Source: Eudorina sp. 2006-703-Eu-15 (taxonomy: Eukaryota > Chlorophyta > Chlorophyceae > Chlamydomonadales > Volvocaceae). From it: a stretch of 64,000 nucleotides of DNA. Each line of letters starts with the position of its first letter. The stretch's first letter is position 1. The stretch spans positions 276,569 to 340,568 of the forward strand of contig BDSI01000131.1 in assembly GCA_003117195.1 (NCBI GenBank). Reading direction: 5' to 3'. The notes beneath the pieces were generated by a model. It did not search any database. It was not told the origin of the DNA and worked only from the letters and a program-made list of their open reading frames with translations. A program made the translations under genes and the position numbers. This document shows, one piece after another, positions 57,640 to 64,000 of the stretch.

Positions 57640-60600
57640 ATGCCTGCGGTTGCTGCCGTTTCAGGGACAGCCGCCTGGGTGACACGGCCGTGTCCAGGGC
57701 CTCAGCAGACGCCGGACCCAACAGAAGGTGCCAAACCATCAAGTGTAACCAGAGCACAGCAGCAAGATATCATTGATGGTACGTCCTGTCGGGCCCATGT
57801 CCTATCCCGCCTCTACAGTGAACCTTCCATCCCCAGCAGGCGCAGAAGAAGAAGCTCAGCTGGGCGGCGACCTGCACGTGACAGAGGAACCCCAGCCGGC
57901 TGAGGATGGTAAGTGCCGTAGCCAGTAGGTCATCATCGGCTACACGACAACTTGTACGACCTACCAGCGGTCGGTCGTACACACGCGTGTGTGTGCTTCC
58001 TCGATCGACTGCACCCGTCCCGGCCTGTGTCCTATCCCGCCTCTACAGTGAATGCGTGCTGCCCTTCCATCCCCAGCAGGCGCAGAAGAAGAAGCTCAGC
58101 TGGGCGGCGACCTGCACGTGACAGAGGAACCCCAGCCGGCTGAGGATGGTAAGTGCCGTAGCCAGTAGGTCATCATCGGCTACACGACAACTTGTACGAC
58201 CTACCAGCGGTCGGTCGTACACACGCGTGTGTGTGCTTCCTCGATCGACTGCACCCGTCCCGGCCTGTGTCCTATCCCGCCTCTACAGTGAATGCGTGCT
58301 GCCCTTCCGTCCCCAGCAGGCGCAGAAGAAGAAGCTCAGCTGGATGGCGACCTGCACGTGACAGAGGAACCCCAGCCGGCTGAGGATGGTAAGTGCCGTA
58401 GCCAGTAGGTCATCATCGGCTACACGACAACTTGTACGACCTACCAGCGGTCGGTCGTACACACGCGTGTGTGTGCTTCCTCGATCGACTGCACCCGTCC
58501 CGGCCTGTGTCCTATCCCGCCTCTACAGTGAATGCGTGCTGCCCTTCCATCCCCAGCAGGCGCAGAAGAAGAAGCTCAGCTGGGCGGCGACCTGCACGTG
58601 ACAGAGGAACCTCAGCCGGCTGAGGATGGTAAGTGCCGTAGCCAGTAGGTCATCATCGGCTACACGACAACTTGTACGACCTACCAGCGGTCGGTCGTAC
58701 ACACGCGTGTGTGTGCTTCCTCGATCGACTGCACCCGTCCCGGCCTGTGTCCTATCCCGCCTCTACAGTGAATGCGTGCTGCCCTTCCATCCCCAGCAGG
58801 CGCAGAAGAAGAAGCTCAGCTGGGCGGCGACCTGCACGTGACAGAGGAACCTCAGCCGGCTGAGGATGGTAAGTGCCGTAGCCAGTAGGTCATCATCGGC
58901 TACACGACAACTTGTACGACCTACCAGCGGTCGGTCGTACACACGCGTGTGTGTGCTTCCTCGATCGACTGCACCCGTCCCGGCCTGTGTCCTATCCCGC
59001 CTCTACAGTGAATGCGTGCTGCCCTTCCGTCCCCAGCAGGCGCAGAAGAAGAAGCTCAGCTGGATGGCGACCTGCACGTGACAGAGGAACCCCAGCCGGC
59101 TGAGGATGGTAAGTGCCGTAGCCAGTAGGTCATCATCGGCTACACGACAACTTGTACGACCTACCAGCGGTCGGTCGTACACACGCGTGTGTGTGCTTCC
59201 TCGATCGACTGCACCCGTCCCGGCCTGTGTCCTATCCCGCCTCTACAGTGAATGCGTGCTGCCCTTCCATCCCAGCAGGCGCAGAAGAAGAAGCTCAGCT
59301 GGGCGGCGACCTGCACGTGACAGAGGAACCTCAGCCGGCTGAGGATGGTAAGTGCCGTAGCCAGTAGGTCATCATCGGCTACACGACAACTTGTACGACC
59401 TACCAGCGGTCGGTCGTACACACGCGTGTGTGTGCTTCCTCGATCGACTGCACCCGTCCCGGCCTGTGTCCTATCCCGCCTCTACAGTGAATGCGTGCTG
59501 CCCTTCCATCCCCAGCAGGCGCAGAAGAAGAAGCTCAGCTGGAAGGCGACCTGCACGTGACAGAGGAACCCCAGCCGGCTGAGGATGGTAAGTGCCGTAG
59601 CCAGTAGGTCATCATCGGCTACACGACAACTTGTACGACCTACCAGCGGTCGGTCGTACACACGCGTGTGTGTGCTTCCTCGATCGACTGCACAGTGGAC
59701 AGTGGGCCCGCCCCGTGGATCGCCATACATGCGCATGGAAACAAATAGAACAACTCGTTTATGAATGACTTATGACAGATGAGCTGTACTGCGTGAGCCT
59801 AGCCAAGTGGTGTGTGCGTGTCTCCTCGCAGTGACCTCAACCTCCCGGGGCATACTTTCAAAACGAGGGTCCCTTGATTCGTCTCCAACACATTTCGATA
59901 CTGATATGAATTCCTGATGATATTGCCCCATATCGGCCGTCTGGCTGCAGCTTCATTACGGGCACATTAACTAGCGACAGTGCATAGAGTTGACCCAGCG
60001 GAGGTCCTATACCGCCGGAAACTGAACCACGTTTGTATTATGTATCAAACTGAAAGCTAGCAATCAACATAGGGAAACTCTCGCATGAACTTCGTCACCA
60101 TGTGACCCGCATGCCCACCCTCGTTTTTAGACACAAATCAACCATCTTAATGCAGAGTTCTGTATGATAAAGTATCCATAAGATTCCACAATGTCTTTTC
60201 CTTCCATTAGATGCAAGCCAACACGCTTCTTTGTACAACCACGCCGCCTGCACGACAGAGATTTATAGGCGCACATCCAACAGCAGCAGTTGTATCCTTA
60301 TTCTCGAGCTGTAAACAGCACATCACACCCCAGCACAGAGTGTACCATCGGGCCGGCTATCGATTAAAATGCAGGACACTCACTCTGGTGCATCTGGTGG
60401 AAGCCTCAGGGCTCTTGCACACAACATGCCCTATCGAATTACAGGATCATGGCCGCATTGCAGCAATGTGGTAGGCTTCATGTGCCAAAAGTACCCCTTC
60501 ACCAAGAACGGTGATCAGGCCAAGGTGGCCAACCTCACGTGCGCAGCGGACGGCTGCCAGGCAACTCTGCAAGTGCGCAAACTGTCTGAGGCTGGCGACA

Positions 60601-63311
60601 ATACCTTGGAAGTCGTGCAGGTTGGCCAGCATAATCACGACCCGCGCAACATGTCAGCCAAAGAACTACGGTAGGTAAGGGACCTGGTAGGGATGATTTT
60701 TTTACGAAGCGCACCCATGAAGGAGCTAACAAATTGATTGCAAACCCGATCCTGCACAGCCGTCTGAGGAAGCTTGGTGATCAGAACAACCCCGAAAATG
60801 CGTAAGTCTCCCCGACTTAGACCGAACACCCTCGATCCATGCGTTATGAGGATATTAGGTAGTTAAGTAGCCGAGACGATTCGAACCCGGATGTCTCGAT
60901 ACCAATGTTTAAGTAAGACGTAATACGGCGACCTAGAATGGTTATCGTAACAGCTGGCCACCATTGCTGCGCTAAGCCCCGGCCCTGTCTCTTACTTATA
61001 TGTCGGCCCTGCTTTGCACCCCAGGCCACAGCTGCGCAGCAACGTTGCAAGTGGTGTGGATATTGCCCGGGGACAGCATGGCAGCTACATCGAGAACGTA
61101 CATGATGGCGATGCCAACCCGCAGCTGCCCAACCATGTCCACCTTGTGCGCAACAGGCATGTCGCTCAGATGCTGCTCAGGCAGCACAATATCAATCTTC
61201 CAAATGCGCTGGTGTTCGTGACCTGGCGGCTGTGAATTCCCACAAGGGTGTCATGCCCCTGCATGATGTTACTGGTAAGCCCTGGGCCTTCTTTGTCACG
61301 CTGCCGGATGATGGAGCGCCAACTCAGCCACCAGCTACGGGAGCCATTCACGAGGGCCTTTTGGTGGGCAAGAAGACCGCACTTGCGGCCCTATCCATTC
61401 AGGTATGTCCACGCCTGCCACCCACTGTACCATGGCGCCTGGGTAATAGGGTCACGGCGGTTCTCCAGGCCACCATCTGACAGTCAGAACTGCTGTGTGA
61501 TGCTGCTGTGCACAGGTGGAGGACGGCGAGTACCTTCCACGCCTGCAGACATGCTTCGAGATGCTCGGCTGCCTTCCGGGTGGCTGGGCTGAGGTCAACC
61601 GCTTTAAGAACTCCAAGGTCTTTGGGATGTCCGGCAAGCCCCTCATCATAACGGACCCCTGGGCGGTCTCACCCCCGGTACGCACGTTGCCTGCCTGTCA
61701 CCAGCCTGCCTGCCAGCCTGCTGTCTGCCACCTGGCGGCTTCCCCACCTGGCCTGCCTGACACCCAGCCGCGCTGCAGCTTCTCAATTGACAATCACTTG
61801 GCACACAGCACTTGAACAGGTGGCCACCGAAGTGGCTGACCGCTACCTGCCTACCCATACCTTGCTCTTCTGGACATGCCTTGCGCTTATTGGTGCAGGT
61901 ATGCCACCAAGCGCCGTGCTGAGGAAGAGGCCACATACGCACCTCATGTGGTTGACAAAGTCCTCGACGACCTTGCCGCTCTCATCTGGGACCAAGTCGA
62001 GAACGTATGGAAGCCAGCACAGGATTACAGGTAAGAAAGGGCGGTTCACTCTAAATGCCCTTACTGTGCCCTGCAGAAACCCATGCTGCAGCTGACCGGC
62101 TGTGTCATTGTGATGGGCAGTTGCCTGTAAACAGATTTGGTTGCTGTGGCATGTCTCTTGTGCGTACACATCTTGGCAGGATGCGACGAGTCACGTCGCA
62201 TGGTTGCCTGTGTGATGCGTGCAACTCGGAAGCCAATGGCCATGCCACATGCAGCATGACACGCTGCATTGGGGCTGTGCCTAGGCCCGAGAGAGGATGC
62301 CTGTGCCTAAGCCCGAGAGAGGTTGCATCCAACTCGAAAATCCAACCTGCAAACTGCTGTGATATATAGGCAGTCTCACCCTGTCAACACCAAGTCATGT
62401 CGCATTGATGTTCGTATGATGCGTGACAAAATCCCAAACCCAACCTCCTGCTCCTCTGTTTGAAGGCTTCGCCCTGTCTTTTAGGGCTCCCAAAGATCCA
62501 CCCTACACACTCAGGCTAACACACCTATGTTCTGGTTTGGTGCTTGGCTCCTGCCATGCAGGGCGCAGGTGCTGGCGAACCTGTCCTCTTGCCAAGGACT
62601 TCCTGCTAGGCCGGTCAGCCTACAACCTGGTTGCCATGACAGTGGATCAGACTATCGGCAGCCACCGGACGAGAAAGACCTGGGTCCGGCTGTCATCTTC
62701 TGGGCTCACAGTGGACGTGGCCCCCTCCACGGCGGGCACTTTCGCTTGCCGTCCTTGGGTCTTCAGCTGCTGCGCGTGTCGTCTACGCTGACCCTCCTGT
62801 ATACGGCTATCTCAGTCATGGCACAGCGCCTGTTACGCGACGGCTGGTTGACTCCCCGGTTGACACTCCTGTGGCCGGCGCTGGCGCGGATGCTGCGCGG
62901 ATGGCATGGCTGGCGCGGCTGGCGTGGCTAGCGTGGCCCTCCCAAAACCCGGGCAGGCAAGCGTCCAAACTACACTGCCAATGACGCCCACTTGCCATCA
63001 CGGGCAGGGGCGTCCATGTTCCTGCGGTGGCAGGACCTTGAGGCCCTGGACGCACTGCATGCTGGTGCTGTGGCCAAGGGGACACACTGCGGGCGACCCA
63101 GGGGAAAATCGATGCTGCCCGGCAGGCAGGCCCACGGAGCATGATGGCCAGCCAGACTGTACGGGATCGCAGGGAGGCCATTGCACAGGGCAGGACGGCA
63201 TGGTGGAACGGCCAGGGTGTTGAAGGATCCCTGGCTGCTGGCCGCCGCAACAGCAAGTTTGCTAGCAGCATGGTGGAGGGCTTTGCGTTTTGGAAACCCT
63301 TCACCCAGTGA
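57640..63311 (+). CDS. Gene with eight tandem 72-nt exons and FLYWCH/WRKY-GCM1-like zinc finger
   Basis: Exon 1 57640-57778 (MPAVAAVSG..., ends QQQDIID in phase 1), eight 72-nt exons, 60319-60670, 60760-60801, 61025-61402, 61516-61677, 61899-62030 (a short exon may start at 61820), one or more exons about 62572-62930, and a last exon ending TGA at 63311. Phases agree across the joins I could test. The 60319 exon holds a finger: FMCQKYPF, TCAADGCQATL and VVQVGQHNHD, a CCHH pattern of the FLYWCH/WRKY-GCM1 type, a DNA-binding module common in Mutator-like transposases. Later parts (HDVTGKPWAFFVTLPDDG, EVNRFKNSKVFGMSGKPL) match nothing I know, and no DDE triad is evident. One-base losses near 61208 and 63075 break the frame. 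Confidence 0.66.
57837..59587 (+). repeat. Tandem exon array 2: 8 copies, 240-bp period
   Basis: Exons at 57837-57908, 58077-58148, 58317-58388, 58557-58628, 58797-58868, 59037-59108, 59276-59347 and 59516-59587. Acceptor CCCCAG (CCCAG in the seventh), donor GGATG|GTAAGT. Each adds 24 residues: AGAEEEAQLGGDLHVTEEP then QPAED, with GG, DG or EG in the middle. Phase 1 at both ends matches the donor of exon 1 and the acceptor at 60319. Introns of about 168 bp are almost identical and contain ACACGCGTGTGTGTG. Confidence 0.9.
59588..60318 (+). other. Long intron between exon array 2 and the zinc-finger exon
   Basis: About 730 bp. The first 100 bp repeat the array intron; 59694-59830 is a diverged copy of the 170-bp repeat at 63.4-64 kb; the rest is AT-richer and unremarkable. 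Confidence 0.5.
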
Positions 63312-64000
63312 TGTGCGTGGTAGAATGGGTATAGGGTGAAGGGCTGCCTATCTTGCTGGCTGGGGTGGGGCCTGCAGGGGCCGCAGGGCTGGGGATATGG
63401 GGAGTGCTTGTGTGCTTGTGGATACTATCAAACCATGGAGGCAATGGAACTCGTTTAGAAATGACACCTAATAGCTGCTGACGCCTATGTGCTGGACATG
63501 GCGTGACTGCCTCTGCACAGAATGGGGGAGGCGATGTGTGATGGACAGCGGCCGCCCCCCCCCCCCGTGGATTACAGTGAGTGCGCATGGAAGCAATGGA
63601 ACTCGTTGCAAGTTGCGTGGCTGCCTCTGCTGAGTTGTACTGCGGAAGCCTGGCCGAGTGGTGTGTGGCACGTGTTGTGTGAACGGCAGGTGCACGGAGT
63701 GGGGGAGGCGATGTGTGATGGACAGCGGGCCGGCCCCCCCGATTACAGTGAGTGCGCATGGAAGCAATGGAACTCGTTTCAAGTTGCGTGGCTGCCTCTG
63801 CTGAGTTGTACTGCGGAAGCCTGGCTGAGTGGTGTGTGGCACGTTGTGGCAAACCGCAGGTGCACAGAATGGGGGAGGCGATGTGTGATGACAGCGTGCC
63901 CGCCCCCGGTGGATTACAGTGCGTGCGCATGGAAGCAATGGAACTCGTTTGCAAGTTGCGGGCTGCCTCTGCTGAGTTGTACTGCGGAAGCCTGGCCGAG
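63312..64000. repeat. 170-bp tandem repeats at the window end
   Basis: At least three copies of a 170-bp unit (GATTACAGTGAGTGCGCATG at about 63571, 63741 and 63912) plus a degenerate one before 63560, running off the window. Each contains GAAGCCTGGCCGAGTGG, which resembles a tRNA A box. No coding sequence. Confidence 0.75.

Noticed and set aside
57443..57757. 104-aa secreted protein (signal-peptide-like start) on the minus strand
   Set aside because: It contains a strong CAG|GTAAGT donor and reads into intron sequence after it. At most its first part is an alternative first exon.
55479..59587. CRISPR-like arrays of regular repeats
   Set aside because: Periods of 218 and 240 bp with near-identical spacers and splice sites are tandem exon duplications, not short repeats with unique spacers.
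57770..59736. Minus-strand 70-86 aa frames in the 240-bp repeats
   Set aside because: They are antisense to exons whose donors, acceptors and phase support the plus strand.
60369..60674. Stand-alone 101-aa zinc-finger gene
   Set aside because: The frame extends upstream to an acceptor in the correct phase and ends at a donor whose phase matches the next exon, so it is an internal exon.

Overview
The window is nuclear DNA of a eukaryote. The evidence is GT-AG introns in several genes, a tRNA with a canonical intron, an APE-type LINE, two Ty3/gypsy retrotransposons with a chromodomain, and a gene with a FLYWCH/WRKY-GCM1-like zinc finger. Coding parts are moderately GC-rich, introns are short (about 60-200 bp) and acceptors often read TGCAG. 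I infer a unicellular alga, perhaps a chlorophyte, but nothing here fixes the lineage. I see no bacterial operon, rRNA gene or CRISPR array.

Layout. (1) 1-19.6 kb and 34.1-41.9 kb: head-to-tail copies of a 3.1-3.6 kb unit carrying tRNA genes for Lys(CTT), His(GTG), Glu(CTC), Asp(GTC, 10-nt intron), Gly(GCC) and Arg(ACG), plus recurrent tRNA pseudogenes and an 800-bp GC-rich non-coding block. A partial inverted unit lies at 48.3-49.7 kb. I count 35 near-complete tRNA genes and 11 fragments. (2) 4.88-8.38 kb: a 3.5-kb element inserted in a perfect palindrome at a unit junction. It carries a PIF1-type helicase, probably a 5'-truncated Helitron-like protein, and a spliced companion gene with four short repeats and a glycine-rich tail. 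(3) 19.6-32.5 kb: a LINE (polyglutamine ORF1, then ORF2 with APE endonuclease, RT and CCHC knuckle) whose ORF2 is split by gypsy copy 1 (minus strand, two LTRs that look identical, TSD ATCGC, broken pol). (4) 32.5-33.9 and 49.7-50.8 kb: two copies of an element with GC-rich hairpins at its ends and a variable TG tract. (5) 41.9-48.3 kb: gypsy copy 2 (plus strand, intact 1401-aa pol, one-base break in gag, no 5' LTR) between a forward and an inverted tRNA unit. Both gypsy copies encode a small spliced protein ahead of gag.

(6) 50.8-64 kb: two sets of multi-exon genes diverging from about 57.6 kb. The minus-strand gene has eight tandem copies of an 87-nt exon (218-bp period). The plus-strand gene has eight tandem copies of a 72-nt exon (about 240-bp period) and then a zinc-finger exon. 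Both exon types are multiples of three and keep reading frame, so copy number would set the length of an Ala/Glu/Pro-rich stretch near each N-terminus. A third minus-strand gene (51.8-54.7 kb) may be the 3' part of the first. Minisatellites flank the block on both sides. I recognise no family for these proteins beyond the finger. A large undescribed mobile element is one reading.

The tRNA array and the nested elements show a locus shaped by tandem duplication, inversion and repeated insertion. Several reading frames break by one base in G/C-rich stretches, so some lesions could be sequence errors rather than decay.
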